IMG/VR virus record: IMGVR_UViG_3300012920_000071
Location: 1-45,877 of that record
Direction: 5' to 3' (one strand)
Length of the DNA stretch: 45,877 bases
Source of the DNA: a virus
Of this stretch, positions 1-7,634 are shown piece after piece (the stretch's first letter is position 1; the number at the start of each line of letters is the position of its first letter). A program made the translations under genes and the position numbers. The notes beneath the pieces are model-generated. The model ran no database searches, was not told the DNA's origin, and saw only the letters and a program-made list of their open reading frames with translations.

Positions 1-445
1 CTACTCTCGTGCCATCATGGGTTGGGTGCATCTTACCGGGTCGCCTTGAACGACCAAGAGCTTCAACCCTTGCATCCTCAAACACGTTAAGGAGAACGAA
101 TGGTAGTTTTCTCTTAGCCAAGAGGTCATTGAGCTCCTTGAGCTTACGTGTTGTGTACAGACCATGAAAGACCTCATGGAAGTGTACAGCCTTGAGATAA
201 GCAGTCTCCTTACGCTTCCCGCGAGGAAGGCAAGTCATGCTCGGATTGTCGATGTACTCAGGCAAGCCCTCGTACATCTGTATCTTGTGGACTCCGCCTG
301 GAAACGACCAACAAGCCGTTTCTGGTGGCTTACCAGACTTCCACTCAAGTTCCGCTTTTGCATCTAGCGCATTGAGTGTTTGTTTTAGGTGTTGTTGTGC
401 AACGGACTTCTTTGAAGCCGCGTATGCGTGGTATGGTGATGACAT
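1..445 (-). CDS. HExxH metallopeptidase-like / CobT-VWA-type partner protein (partial)
   Basis: A leftward frame open from ATG at 445 to the window edge (148 codons, no stop), so the C-terminus is missing. The start is supported by AAAGG about 8 nt upstream. Around residue 90 it carries FHEVFHGLY, an HExxH zinc-site motif, followed about 35 residues later by NVFEDARVEAL. A histidine pair followed by an EDxRxE segment is the signature I know from the N-terminal part of CobT/NorD-type proteins, which end in a von Willebrand A domain and work with MoxR/CobS-type AAA+ ATPases. The AAA+ gene two to three genes upstream (1028-2284) fits such a pair. The VWA domain itself would lie outside the window, so that part is inference. 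An alternative is a stand-alone phage metallopeptidase. Confidence 0.6.
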   Translation of the reverse strand, partial: MSSPYHAYAASKKSVAQQHLKQTLNALDAKAELEWKSGKPPETACWSFPGGVHKIQMYEGLPEYIDNPSMTCLPRGKRKETAYLKAVHFHEVFHGLYTTRKLKELNDLLAKRKLPFVLLNVFEDARVEALGRSRRPGKMHPTHDGTRV

Positions 446-449
446 ATTA

Positions 450-851
450 TTACCTTTCTGTTGGTGTTTTATACACCGATGTCTCAATAACGACATCGAT
501 GTTGTGTCTTCTTCCTAGGATCATCGCAGCGCCTAAATCAACGTGGCACCAGCTTCTATACCCCGTAGTCGACTTTTCAATTTGTCTCTCAGATATCACG
601 GGAACGTCTGCATAAAGACCACCTGTGATGTGTGAAACCTTGAGTACGATTTTTGGGGTTACACCATAAGGTTGATGACCGAACTTGGCATCAAACCTTA
701 ATGGTCCGTCGTCGCAAGTGCTAGGGACTGCTCCGCTGTTATCGCAGATGTAGGTGTGGTCCTTATGATCCAAAATACCCGTTCTCACAAATAGGTGAGT
801 ACAGGTTTCAGACCGGTATAACCTTTTCCATTTTTCTGTCTTTTCTGACAT
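450..851 (-). CDS. hypothetical protein, 133 aa
   Basis: Leftward gene between two others, 4 nt upstream of the HExxH gene, so probably co-transcribed. I do not recognise a family. It is a soluble, mixed-charge protein (starts MSEKTEKWKRLYRSET) with four cysteines scattered through the N-terminal two thirds and no membrane segment. The upstream neighbour's stop lies 1 nt away, a compact operon arrangement. Function unknown. Confidence 0.7.
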   Translation of the reverse strand: MSEKTEKWKRLYRSETCTHLFVRTGILDHKDHTYICDNSGAVPSTCDDGPLRFDAKFGHQPYGVTPKIVLKVSHITGGLYADVPVISERQIEKSTTGYRSWCHVDLGAAMILGRRHNIDVVIETSVYKTPTER

Positions 852-852
852 A

Positions 853-1005
853 TTAATCCTCCTCTCTTTTGATTTCGTTATCGTCCATCATTTCGCCGAC
901 TTGATCATCGGACATGTACTTTAGGCATCCCCGTAGGGCATACATTGGATCGAGCAGACCTTCGTCTATCTGCTCCAGTAGTGCGTCAGTGTTTTTGCGT
1001 GGCAT
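853..1005 (-). CDS. small acidic hypothetical protein, 50 aa
   Basis: I start this gene at ATG 1005 because AGGAAGG lies about 5 nt upstream. The frame is open further (to 1134), but that extension overlaps the end of the AAA+ gene and has no better site. The product (MPRKNTDALLEQIDEGLL...) is a short helical acidic protein ending in EIKREED. It contains ALRGCLKYMSDDQVGEMM, a pattern I associate with small early proteins of unknown function in several phages. No membrane segment. It sits directly after the AAA+ gene in the same operon. Confidence 0.7.
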   Translation of the reverse strand: MPRKNTDALLEQIDEGLLDPMYALRGCLKYMSDDQVGEMMDDNEIKREED

Positions 1006-1027
1006 GATTCCTTCCTGTTTTCTGTTG

Positions 1028-2284
1028 TTATTTGATTGCATTGGCGACAATGGATTTCCAAGCATCCACTTGGTCTTGCATCGGTTCGCCATCGATGTCT
1101 TCTGCCACGAACCATGTGGCAAATTCTTCTTCATTGAAGATTTGGTTTAGACAAGCAGTTGCATCCGCAGCATCTGTCACTCCACCACTACCAGCAAGCA
1201 AATCCATGGCATGCATGAAGTTCCTCAATGATGGTGCTTCGTCTAGAAGTGACTTCTTTACTGCACTTGCAGCATCCTTCCAAAGCTTGACCACTTTGTT
1301 GGTTACTGTCTTGGCATGTGCTGCAGATAAGCCCATAACCTTAAGACGATCACCTACAACTCTCTTGATGAGGGTTGAGTCTGTCTTAACGTATATAGAC
1401 TTGAATCGTGCCTTCATGGCTGGAGTGTCGGTATCGCAGTCGTACTTAGCCCCCACATTCTGAGTGCCAACGATACTGATGTTCTTCATTGGGCAATCAA
1501 TTACCTCCTGCTCAATGATCTCGATACCATGTGCATCCTTCTTGCCTGTGGGGATTGGGCGACCTGTCTTGAGGGTCAACCACTCTTCACCATCCTTACC
1601 GATGTAAGGTGATGTTGCAGATAGGAAGGCTTGCTTTTGCTTTCTTGGTACAAGACCAATCTCGTCAAGAAGCAAGAACACCGTCTTACCTTCGGCTGCC
1701 TTACGATATGCAGTGGCTAGTGGCCCGTCCACAAAGACGAAGTCACTAGTGCCATCACCCTTGACCGTTGGGCCACCGATGAAGTCACTAGCCTGCATGT
1801 CTTCCATGCAATGAACTTCAATGTACTCATCAAAGCCAGCGGTCTGGCCGAATTGCCTTGATGTCCATGTCTTTGATGTGCCTTGCCCGCCCTTGATGGA
1901 CAGGAAGTATTTGCCATGGGATTTCATAAGCCCCGGTGCAGCATATTTCATAAGCGCACGTGTAATTGGGTCACCACTTGGTGTCCCCTTTGCCGCTGAT
2001 GAAACAATAGCTGCAGCAGTTGCAGTTGTTGGCCCACCAGCTTTGATCTTGTCCTCCAACATGGAGAACAAAGCTTCCGCGACCTTGCTTGGGTCGGAAG
2101 CTCCACCTCCACTGTGTTTCTTAGCCTCATCAACCGCTGTGTTTATTATGCTTTGTACAGCAGCATCTGGGAGGCTAATAGACATCGATTTAACGACATC
2201 CTTGATGGCATCGGATACTACCTCCGTGGATATTTTACTTGCTAGTTCTTTTGGGTCTACGTCGACCTCGATTACTGATGGCAT
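1028..2284 (-). CDS. MoxR/CobS-like AAA+ ATPase
   Basis: 418 aa. The N-terminal 100 residues are Ala/Ser-rich and probably helical or flexible. The AAA+ core follows: P-loop GGQGTSKT at residues 132-139, Walker B VFLLLDEI at about 202-209, and an Asn sensor-1 region (NISIVGTQNVG). In the P-loop the glycine usually found before the catalytic Lys is Ser, a deviation from GxxxxGK[ST]. The family (MoxR/CobS type) uses ATP to remodel or load partners, often with a VWA/CobT-type protein. The HExxH gene downstream at 1-445 is the likely partner. Known phage relatives are usually of unknown purpose; I infer a chaperone-like role in takeover or replication. The second cistron below it starts 22 nt away. 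Confidence 0.85.
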   Translation of the reverse strand: MPSVIEVDVDPKELASKISTEVVSDAIKDVVKSMSISLPDAAVQSIINTAVDEAKKHSGGGASDPSKVAEALFSMLEDKIKAGGPTTATAAAIVSSAAKGTPSGDPITRALMKYAAPGLMKSHGKYFLSIKGGQGTSKTWTSRQFGQTAGFDEYIEVHCMEDMQASDFIGGPTVKGDGTSDFVFVDGPLATAYRKAAEGKTVFLLLDEIGLVPRKQKQAFLSATSPYIGKDGEEWLTLKTGRPIPTGKKDAHGIEIIEQEVIDCPMKNISIVGTQNVGAKYDCDTDTPAMKARFKSIYVKTDSTLIKRVVGDRLKVMGLSAAHAKTVTNKVVKLWKDAASAVKKSLLDEAPSLRNFMHAMDLLAGSGGVTDAADATACLNQIFNEEEFATWFVAEDIDGEPMQDQVDAWKSIVANAIK

Positions 2285-2311
2285 ATATACCTCTCGTTAT
2301 TGTTATTGTTA

Positions 2312-2449
2312 TTAGTGACAGAACAGGCTCCTGAGCAGGTCATTCTGCTCTTCGGTAGCCAATTCCTCGCAGCCCTCGTGGGCTCCATCGAATGAGCCAT
2401 TAGGCTCATGTTTTGTGTTGGTGTTTGTGGTGTTTGTGTTTTCGGGCAT
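2312..2449 (-). CDS. small hypothetical protein, 45 aa
   Basis: A short leftward gene upstream of the AAA+ gene. It is preceded by a near-perfect SD (AAAGGAGG, about 6 nt before ATG), one of the best in the window and the main reason to believe it. The product begins with an Asn/Thr-rich run (MPENTNTTNTNTKHEPNG) and continues acidic (CEELATEEQNDLLRSLFCH), with two Cys. No family recognised. Confidence 0.65.
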   Translation of the reverse strand: MPENTNTTNTNTKHEPNGSFDGAHEGCEELATEEQNDLLRSLFCH

Positions 2450-2462
2450 TTCTGCCTCCTTT

Positions 2463-3230
2463 CTAGTTGAACCAGCGGAGTTTAGTCCAATCTGGTGTTT
2501 TTACGTTTACATCCCTCGCGGGTGTGTATTTTGACTCGCACTTGCAGGCCACAAAGCCTTCAATTACGGGTAACTCTTCGGAAAGCTCTCGCGCATTATC
2601 GCGCCACTCTTTCCATTTTTGTGGGAACCTTGAGGCATCACTTACTAGGCCACATTCATCCATAGCCCAATCAAGCGTTCCTATCTTCCAAGGTAAGTAC
2701 ACGATGCTCCCTCTCTGAACAGGAGATAGCAACCCATAGCAACCACCGATGTCCTCTCCGAACATATAGCTAAACGGAGCAGTCATTCCAAGAGCACTCC
2801 GTGTTTGTTGCTCCCACGCCCACCTTATGAGGTAACAGACTTCCATGAACGTATGATCACGTTCTGGGAAATCTAATATCACCACCGGGGTGTACGTGTA
2901 GTTGGGTATGATACCCTTTTTGTTCAGGACTTCAACATCGATCCAGCGCGCGCCTACTGGTTTGATGAAATTAGTTACTTCATCCCAGTTGATGCGATGT
3001 GGAAATCGCGCTGGTTGTCCGAACCGATTGTAGACAATGCGCTCTTCTACATCCAGGAGTCCACGGCTTCCGTCCAGCTTTAGACGAAAGATGTGGGTGT
3101 CGAGGAAGGTAGAATCTACCATCTCCGGCACAGCCATTCCTGGACGCATGGGAATGACTGGAGATGAGCCCCACTTTTCACCTATGGCCTTTGGTGTGCC
3201 ATAAGTGTGGAAGTAGGCTTTGCTTCTCAA
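2463..3230 (-). CDS. DNA-ligase-like nucleotidyltransferase (divergent)
   Basis: 255 aa. Residues 49-56 read RLKLDGSR, matching motif I of the ATP-dependent ligase/capping superfamily (KxDGxR, K51 as the nucleotidyl acceptor). A segment VYNRFGQPARFP follows at the distance where ligases have the nxSRnG motif Ia. Then come WIDVEVLN (about 97-103, motif III-like D-x-E) and PVVILDF (about 116, motif IIIa-like). Motif IV (EGxVxK) and motif V are not clear; GLLSPVQRGSIVYLPWKIG may be their remnants. No OB domain is obvious, and the length is short for a full ligase. I infer an adenylation-type domain, active or degenerate. Its stop-side neighbour and start overlap indicate an operon with the next three upstream genes. 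Confidence 0.5.
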   Translation of the reverse strand: MRSKAYFHTYGTPKAIGEKWGSSPVIPMRPGMAVPEMVDSTFLDTHIFRLKLDGSRGLLDVEERIVYNRFGQPARFPHRINWDEVTNFIKPVGARWIDVEVLNKKGIIPNYTYTPVVILDFPERDHTFMEVCYLIRWAWEQQTRSALGMTAPFSYMFGEDIGGCYGLLSPVQRGSIVYLPWKIGTLDWAMDECGLVSDASRFPQKWKEWRDNARELSEELPVIEGFVACKCESKYTPARDVNVKTPDWTKLRWFN

Positions 3231-3550
3231 CGTCCAGTCCTCCTTTCGTCAGCATAGAGGATATGTTGGCGAACGATCTTCACCACGCTCCTCCAGTCCT
3301 CATTTGTGAGGTAAAGCTCACAGAGGAGAACTCTGTCATTGGCTCCTTCGGCTTCTTTGGCAAAGAGGACATGCTTTAGAAGTTTGTCTCGCAGTGCCTC
3401 TCGAGGATCAGGTGGAACTAGACTAGCGAGTTCCTCGATGTCCTCGTGATCGAGGTATGGGAGGATCGTCTCCCATACCACAATGGCACTGTAAACGCTG
3501 AGTAGTGGGACTAAATCCGCGTTCATCCACGGATATTCAGCAGCGGTCAT
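3227..3550 (-). CDS. hypothetical protein, 107 aa
   Basis: Overlaps the ligase-like gene by 4 nt (translational coupling) and is itself overlapped 4 nt by the gene upstream. The product is predicted helical (ETILPYLDHEDIEELASLV, REALRDKLLKHVLF) with a basic C-terminus (YADERRTGR). No recognised family, no membrane segment. The coupling suggests coordinated production with the ligase-like protein. Confidence 0.7.
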   Translation of the reverse strand: MTAAEYPWMNADLVPLLSVYSAIVVWETILPYLDHEDIEELASLVPPDPREALRDKLLKHVLFAKEAEGANDRVLLCELYLTNEDWRSVVKIVRQHILYADERRTGR

Positions 3551-4023
3551 CCGTCAACTTCCCCGCAGGCCTCCAAGAGTTCCATGTCGGTCATGCTATC
3601 CAGCCTTTTCTGTATAGCTTCCCTATATGCTTGCCCGGGAAACCAAGTGGAGAGTGCGCTTCGCTTTACAGAGAAACAGAAGTCCATTACAACTTCTTTG
3701 TCTCCGTCTATGTCCCAATGACGGGTGTCATAGTTTGGGCGTTCGACTTCGAAGCCGAAGCCGACCTCTCCTAGTGTTTCGGGTGCGTCGAGATATGACT
3801 CAAGAGAGTTCCATTTGTCCCAAGACAGCTCAAGTAGGCTATCTTGGAAGTGGAAGGCGAAGACGGTTCCATCCGTCATACGCCACAGGAGGTGGTAAAG
3901 ACCACCTCCGCTGTGCCATTCTAGTTTCTCAACAACGTCGCCGAAATGGTCGTCATTGTTCACGTCCTCCATTATGCCCTTTATGGCATAATCTTGGCTG
4001 TGGGTTAGAGAAGGGAACGTCAT
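3547..4023 (-). CDS. hypothetical acidic protein, 158 aa
   Basis: Leftward gene overlapping both neighbours (ATGA-type junctions), so part of a tightly coupled operon. Rich in Asp, Glu and Trp (e.g. WDKWNSLESYLDAPETL). No membrane segment and no motif that I recognise. Function unknown. Confidence 0.7.
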   Translation of the reverse strand: MTFPSLTHSQDYAIKGIMEDVNNDDHFGDVVEKLEWHSGGGLYHLLWRMTDGTVFAFHFQDSLLELSWDKWNSLESYLDAPETLGEVGFGFEVERPNYDTRHWDIDGDKEVVMDFCFSVKRSALSTWFPGQAYREAIQKRLDSMTDMELLEACGEVDG

Positions 4024-4724
4024 TATGCTGACGCCCCTTCCGTTAGATACCTTGGGTTCTCTAGGGTTCTATGAACCAGTTCATGGAGACGCATTGTGCG
4101 ACCCCATGTGTCTTTGATAATTATCGCACCAAAGACCGTGGTGGTGTGTTGACCCGGCTGGGTCGTGGTAAGCGTGGTTAGACGCTGGTCTGCCGTGCAG
4201 TCTCCATCGTACGCCCGGCTTAGTGACCGAGCACTGTTGAAGATTTCCGCACGGTGGACAGTGCCGCCGTAGTTACCACCGTGAAGGGCATCCATACCAT
4301 GGTTTGTTGTGGGTTGCCCCTTGCTGTCCCATGGGACCAAGTGTAGCCCAAGCCTTTGAAGGCTTAGACCATCACAGCCTAGGGTTACTAGCACGATGTG
4401 AGGCAGGATAGCCTCAAGCACCTGTTTGAACTCCGCTCTAACGCGGAAGTTCTTACGTGCCTCTGGTGTGGTGTCTCCGGTTGTCTTCACACGTGCCGCT
4501 TTAGTGAGCTTCTCAACTGCCTTACGTAGGGCTTCCTTACCCTTGCGTAAAGCCGCTGTCAGTTGCTCGGCCTCTTGGCCGGTGACAACTTGCCCCTTGT
4601 GGAGCAACAAACGTCCTCCACTAGGTTTGGTTACTTGAGGTGCTTTGATGGCTTCCCCAGTCTCTAATTTATAGGCGACTGGATTCATGTATAGGCGGCG
4701 TCCGCCTTTTATAAGGATTGGCAT
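4023..4724 (-). CDS. hypothetical protein, 233 aa
   Basis: Starts at ATG 4724 with AAAGGAAAAG upstream. The N-terminal third is basic and probably coiled (residues about 50-90: QEAEQLTAALRKGKEALRKA...). The C-terminal part is Thr/Gly-rich with LHELVHRTLENPRYL near the end. No known family seen. It is the first gene of the 2463-4724 overlapping set. The gap before it (4725-4895) is non-coding and hairpin-rich, so it may be read from the upstream leftward transcript or from its own promoter. Confidence 0.7.
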   Translation of the reverse strand: MPILIKGGRRLYMNPVAYKLETGEAIKAPQVTKPSGGRLLLHKGQVVTGQEAEQLTAALRKGKEALRKAVEKLTKAARVKTTGDTTPEARKNFRVRAEFKQVLEAILPHIVLVTLGCDGLSLQRLGLHLVPWDSKGQPTTNHGMDALHGGNYGGTVHRAEIFNSARSLSRAYDGDCTADQRLTTLTTTQPGQHTTTVFGAIIIKDTWGRTMRLHELVHRTLENPRYLTEGASA

Positions 4725-4829
4725 GTTTGCTTTTCCTTTACATCCACACGGACTAGGTGGGGATGGGGCTGGTGATTATGTTACGCAAGTCGATGTAGCC
4801 CAACATTAACTCGCGTTGAGAAAATTGGC

Positions 4830-4911
4830 CTGGTGAGTTAGTGTGCCAGGACACACCACGTAGGGGGTCGGACCCTACGCGATTGTGTGAATCGCTTAAC
4901 TTAGGTTAAGC
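4830..4911 (-). other. cluster of four tandem hairpins
   Basis: In and just after the stop of gene 4896-5630, four perfect hairpins stand head to tail: GCTTAAC/GTTAAGC (4894-4911, includes the stop), GCGATT/AATCGC (4879-4895), CGTAGGG/CCCTACG (4859-4879) and GTGTG/CACAC (4841-4856). None is followed by a U-run in the leftward direction, so this is not a classic intrinsic terminator. It could be an mRNA-stabilising 3' end, a processing site or a small structured RNA. The rest of the 171-bp gap (4725-4829) shows no ORF. Confidence 0.5.
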
Positions 4912-5630
4912 TCAAACCCCACCAGTGTTGGGGTGGTGGAGGTTTCCTCAACCGCAACCTCTGGCGTCACGTCCTGCACAACGTTAATCATGTGCGGGTT
5001 ATGAGCGGGCTGTCCAAGAATTTGGAGAACTTTGGCTACGCCAATCGCGTTAGGCTTAAGCCCCCCTGTGCTGGCGCCCCAGTACGCGACCACGTCCCCA
5101 ATCTTAGCGAAGTGATCCTTTAGGATAGGTGAGGTTGATGCCAATGGCAAAGCCATTTCGTACGTCTTGGCGCCATTCCCTAGCGTCACAGGCGTGAACT
5201 TGCCTGCTTCATCCAAACGCCCAATTCCCTTGGTGGGATTGAACGCCACAACCGCCATGGCGTAGTGTGAGCGGTCACCGCCCGCGTCCTTGATGGCTTG
5301 GAATAAGTTTTTTCCATCGGACGTTGCAAGCGGGGAAAGGCGCTTGTACTGCGTCTTGGTGTTTGTCTTTAGGGGAACTAGGTTCCCCCCTACGTTCTCG
5401 GTTGGGATGATCACGCGACCAACGTAACCGTCTGGGCGTGTGACCCAGTAGTAGCCCCTTTGGGGGTTGTAGCATTTGAGCGTCTTGAACATGGCATCAA
5501 GGACGCGTCCGACCTCATCGGACGTGAAGCCGATGTTTATCAGCTTGTGGTTTTTCGCTTTTGCGGAGGTGACCTTCGCGATTGCAGCCGTCAATGCGGC
5601 TGAGGGTATGGTTGTGTTGGTGAGTTGCAT
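4896..5630 (-). CDS. hypothetical protein, 244 aa, first gene of leftward operon
   Basis: I start at ATG 5630 (AGGAAG about 7 nt upstream), not at the farther in-frame ATG (5735), which would place the hairpin leader inside the protein. The product begins MQLTNTTIPSAALTAAIAKV and has a basic Lys-rich N-terminal half and a Val/Thr-rich end. No family recognised. It is the first gene of the leftward transcript and is bracketed by unusually structured RNA on both sides, which suggests a strongly expressed early transcript or one controlled after transcription. Confidence 0.75.
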   Translation of the reverse strand: MQLTNTTIPSAALTAAIAKVTSAKAKNHKLINIGFTSDEVGRVLDAMFKTLKCYNPQRGYYWVTRPDGYVGRVIIPTENVGGNLVPLKTNTKTQYKRLSPLATSDGKNLFQAIKDAGGDRSHYAMAVVAFNPTKGIGRLDEAGKFTPVTLGNGAKTYEMALPLASTSPILKDHFAKIGDVVAYWGASTGGLKPNAIGVAKVLQILGQPAHNPHMINVVQDVTPEVAVEETSTTPTLVGFELNLS

Positions 5631-5944
5631 TTTTATGCTTCCTCTTAACGACTCGTCGCGGAGTCGGCCGCATGAATAAAAGGCAAAACAGGCGCGGCGA
5701 CCCATTTCACCTATGGTGAAAGTGAAGGCTACCAATGGTCACCATGCGAGCGCACCCACATGTTAGTGCCATGGTAGCCAAGTTTCGTTTCACATGCAGC
5801 ACATACGCATCATGTATCGCCTGCACGTGCTCACTCTCTCCGAGTGCTTTGCTCTTGCCTTTTCAGACACCACCATCATATCACCCTTGTCAAGTTTGGC
5901 TCTATCACTAGCCTCAAGCCCCATTTTTTAGGGGTTTATACCTA
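5631..5944 (-). promoter_or_regulatory. long structured 5' leader of leftward operon
   Basis: About 315 nt without a credible gene between the predicted leftward promoter and ATG 5630. It contains CGACTC/GAGTCG (5649-5666, just upstream of the SD), TTTCACC/GGTGAAA (5705-5721), ATGGT/ACCAT (5735-5745) nested in GGCTACCA/TGGTAGCC (5727-5779), and CACTC/GAGTG near 5832-5846. Such density suggests a structured leader RNA (regulatory leader or small RNA). I do not recognise a known riboswitch class. Confidence 0.5.
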
Positions 5945-5990
5945 CTTATGCATAATAAGTTTAACGCAAACTTAAGTTAAACTGTATGAT
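5945..5990. promoter_or_regulatory. overlapping divergent promoters with palindromic operator
   Basis: Leftward: -35 TTAACT (complement of 5975-5980), 17-bp spacer, -10 TATTAT (complement of 5952-5957). Rightward: TTAACG (5961-5966), 18-bp spacer, TATGAT (5985-5990). The perfect inverted repeat AGTTTAAC-N10-GTTAAACT (5958-5983) covers the elements of both promoters, and CTTAT/ATAAG (5945-5959) lies beside it. A dimeric repressor bound here would block both directions. Promoter matches are 4/6 and 5/6 to sigma70 consensus; the operator role is inferred. Confidence 0.5.
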
Positions 5991-6046
5991 TTTGGGGCCT
6001 CAAAAAATCTTGAATTTGCCCTCCAGTTATAGATAACTATATATAA

Positions 6047-6613
6047 ATGAGCGACTTAAAGTGGGCAAAAGGCATTCTCGAGAAGGTTGAGCAGGGCAAA
6101 GAAGTAAGCCAGGAAGACCTTCAGCGAGCAACAGAGATAACGCTAGACGAGGTGAAGAACAATGCTCCTCGTTATGCTAAAAACCAGACGGAACTTGCAG
6201 CCATATTTAAAGTAGACCGCAAAACCATACAAAGATGGCGTAAAGAGCCCGGTTTTCCTGTCCCCGCATCCAATGGTAAGTGGGATGTAGCCGCTACGCG
6301 CGAGTGGCTACGCGCGAATAATAAGATTGATAATAGTGACATTGAAGAGGAAGACCTGCATGAGCTCAAAATCCGTCAGTTAAAATTGATATGTGAAAAA
6401 CTGGAGCACGAGTTGAAGGTAAAGCGAGGTGAATATACCTTAAATGAGGATGTCCGTAGATGGGTTGCTACCATGGTGCAGGAGTCAAAAACCGTGCTTT
6501 TAAGCATTCCATCCAAGCTTGCTCCAATAATGGCTGGACTAGAACCTGCTGATGCTGAAGAGCGCCTCAAGGAAGCAATTGATGAGGCTTTGGAGCAACT
6601 GCACACCAGTTGA
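6047..6613 (+). CDS. terminase small subunit (Nu1-like)
   Basis: 188 aa. Residues about 45-95 (NQTELAAIFKVDRKTIQRWRKEPGFP ... WDVAATREWLRANN) form the winged helix-turn-helix DNA-recognition domain of lambda Nu1-type small terminases. The rest is a helical region (ELKIRQLKLICEKLEHELKV...) ending in a helix typical of oligomerisation or large-subunit contact. It recognises the packaging site and recruits the large terminase. It lies upstream of TerL but is separated from it by five small genes. No SD is visible before ATG 6047, and the predicted rightward promoter lies about 50 nt upstream. Confidence 0.85.
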   Translation: MSDLKWAKGILEKVEQGKEVSQEDLQRATEITLDEVKNNAPRYAKNQTELAAIFKVDRKTIQRWRKEPGFPVPASNGKWDVAATREWLRANNKIDNSDIEEEDLHELKIRQLKLICEKLEHELKVKRGEYTLNEDVRRWVATMVQESKTVLLSIPSKLAPIMAGLEPADAEERLKEAIDEALEQLHTS

Positions 6614-6632
6614 CATATGCCACTAAAGTATG
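6610..6632 (+). promoter_or_regulatory. GTTGACA-N14-ATG element (gene 6630)
   Basis: TTGACA at 6610-6615, 14 nt, then ATG 6630. The TGA inside it is the stop codon of the small terminase gene. No SD is present. Confidence 0.6.
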
Positions 6633-7304
6633 TTCGACCTTGAGCCATTTCATAACAATCCTACGCTAACGCTTTGCGATAGCTGCAAGTACAAGCCTAC
6701 TTGTTTGTCAAAAGGGAAGTGCTTATTGAAGTCTGCTCATTCTTTTACTGAGAAGTACCACTCAATGTTGTCTTTATTTAATGAGTCACCCGCGGGTAAC
6801 ATTGAATTAGCGAGGTATAAGACTAACCCTAAGACAGGGGAAAGAGTCCAAGTTACGGAGGTTAAAGATAAGGCTGTAGCAAAGAAATTGGATACACAGA
6901 AGAGTTGGACTCCCAGCAAGGTAAAGGACGATAAAATCAGAAAAAAGATAACAGAAGGTGAACTCTCCAAGAAAGAAGTTCCCCAGATGGATAAACCATT
7001 ACCATCACAGGGTGGAACTACCAGTACGGGTCAGCATAACAAGTTTAAACCTGAAGTACCTGAAGGGGGCAAAGTTCGCAGTACCACAAAGAACAGACCT
7101 AGCGTTACCCCAAAGACCCAATCGAAGTTGAAGGAGAAAGCAGGGGAATTATATGATTTATTTAGAGGCCAAGCAAAGGGAACATTAAACTCAGAGGATG
7201 TTGAGAAACTTGAAGGAGTGGTAAAGCGTCTCGCAGATAGAAGAGGCATATCAAGAGCGAAAGCCATCGGGATGCTGAAAAAAGTTGCAAGGCTACGTAA
7301 GTAA
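6630..7304 (+). CDS. basic protein with N-terminal Cys cluster, 224 aa
   Basis: Follows TerS. The N-terminus carries CDSCKYKPTCLSKGKC (residues about 16-31), a possible metal-binding Cys4 cluster. The remainder is Lys/Thr/Ser/Pro-rich and probably disordered, then a helical basic end (residues about 170-224, LKEKAGELYDLFRGQAKGTL ... AKAIGMLKKVARLRK). No family recognised. The start is fixed by the GTTGACA-N14-ATG element. Its position between the terminase subunits and its charge suggest a virion or DNA-associated protein. Confidence 0.65.
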   Translation: MFDLEPFHNNPTLTLCDSCKYKPTCLSKGKCLLKSAHSFTEKYHSMLSLFNESPAGNIELARYKTNPKTGERVQVTEVKDKAVAKKLDTQKSWTPSKVKDDKIRKKITEGELSKKEVPQMDKPLPSQGGTTSTGQHNKFKPEVPEGGKVRSTTKNRPSVTPKTQSKLKEKAGELYDLFRGQAKGTLNSEDVEKLEGVVKRLADRRGISRAKAIGMLKKVARLRK

Positions 7305-7306
7305 GT

Positions 7307-7328
7307 TGACATAGGGAACTTTATTATG
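7307..7328 (+). promoter_or_regulatory. GTTGACA-N13-ATG element (gene 7326)
   Basis: TTGACA at 7307-7312, just after the previous stop, 13 nt, then ATG 7326. The only near-perfect copy with a 13- rather than 14-nt gap. Confidence 0.6.
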
Positions 7329-7634
7329 AGTAAAATCGATGAATTAAACCGCCGGGTCATCGAGTTAGACGCGGCTCTCGACCAAGTGATTATTGCACGT
7401 GGCGAGAATCTAGCCGCTGAAATGGAATTTATGCATGGAGACTCCCATGAAAATGGGAAGAAACTTGCTGGTGGTGCTGCTCTTGCTGGTGGCGCAATCT
7501 ATGGGGGCATGGCAATGAAAAGAGCTGGTGGCCTTAAGCCCAAAAGAATGGGACGGGTTATGAAATATGATGCAAAGAGAGCCGGACGCTCTTTAGGTCG
7601 TGGTTTAAAAAAAATCGGAGGTTTCTTTAAATGA
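7326..7634 (+). CDS. small glycine-zipper protein, LxELN-type start, 102 aa
   Basis: Starts MSKIDELNRRVIELDAALDQ, an amphipathic helix similar to the starts of the genes at 7631, 8166, 8486 and 45433. A Gly/Ala run (KLAGGAALAGGAIYGGMAM, about residues 55-75) has the small-residue spacing of a glycine zipper and could insert in a membrane. The tail is strongly basic (KRMGRVMKYDAKRAGRSL...). Family role unknown; I infer a virion-ejected or membrane-active protein. Its stop overlaps the next start. Confidence 0.65.
   Translation: MSKIDELNRRVIELDAALDQVIIARGENLAAEMEFMHGDSHENGKKLAGGAALAGGAIYGGMAMKRAGGLKPKRMGRVMKYDAKRAGRSLGRGLKKIGGFFK

Noticed and set aside
4725-4910. tRNA-like folding of the hairpin cluster
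   Set aside because: The hairpins are in a row and do not form a cloverleaf with acceptor, D, anticodon and T arms of standard sizes.
5807-5894. Leftward TTGACA (complement of 5888-5893) with a GTG-started 27-codon ORF 14 nt downstream
   Set aside because: The product is short, Cys/Met-rich and lacks any sign of conservation, and the site lies in the leader. The match to the GTTGACA rule may be chance; I kept it out of the element list.
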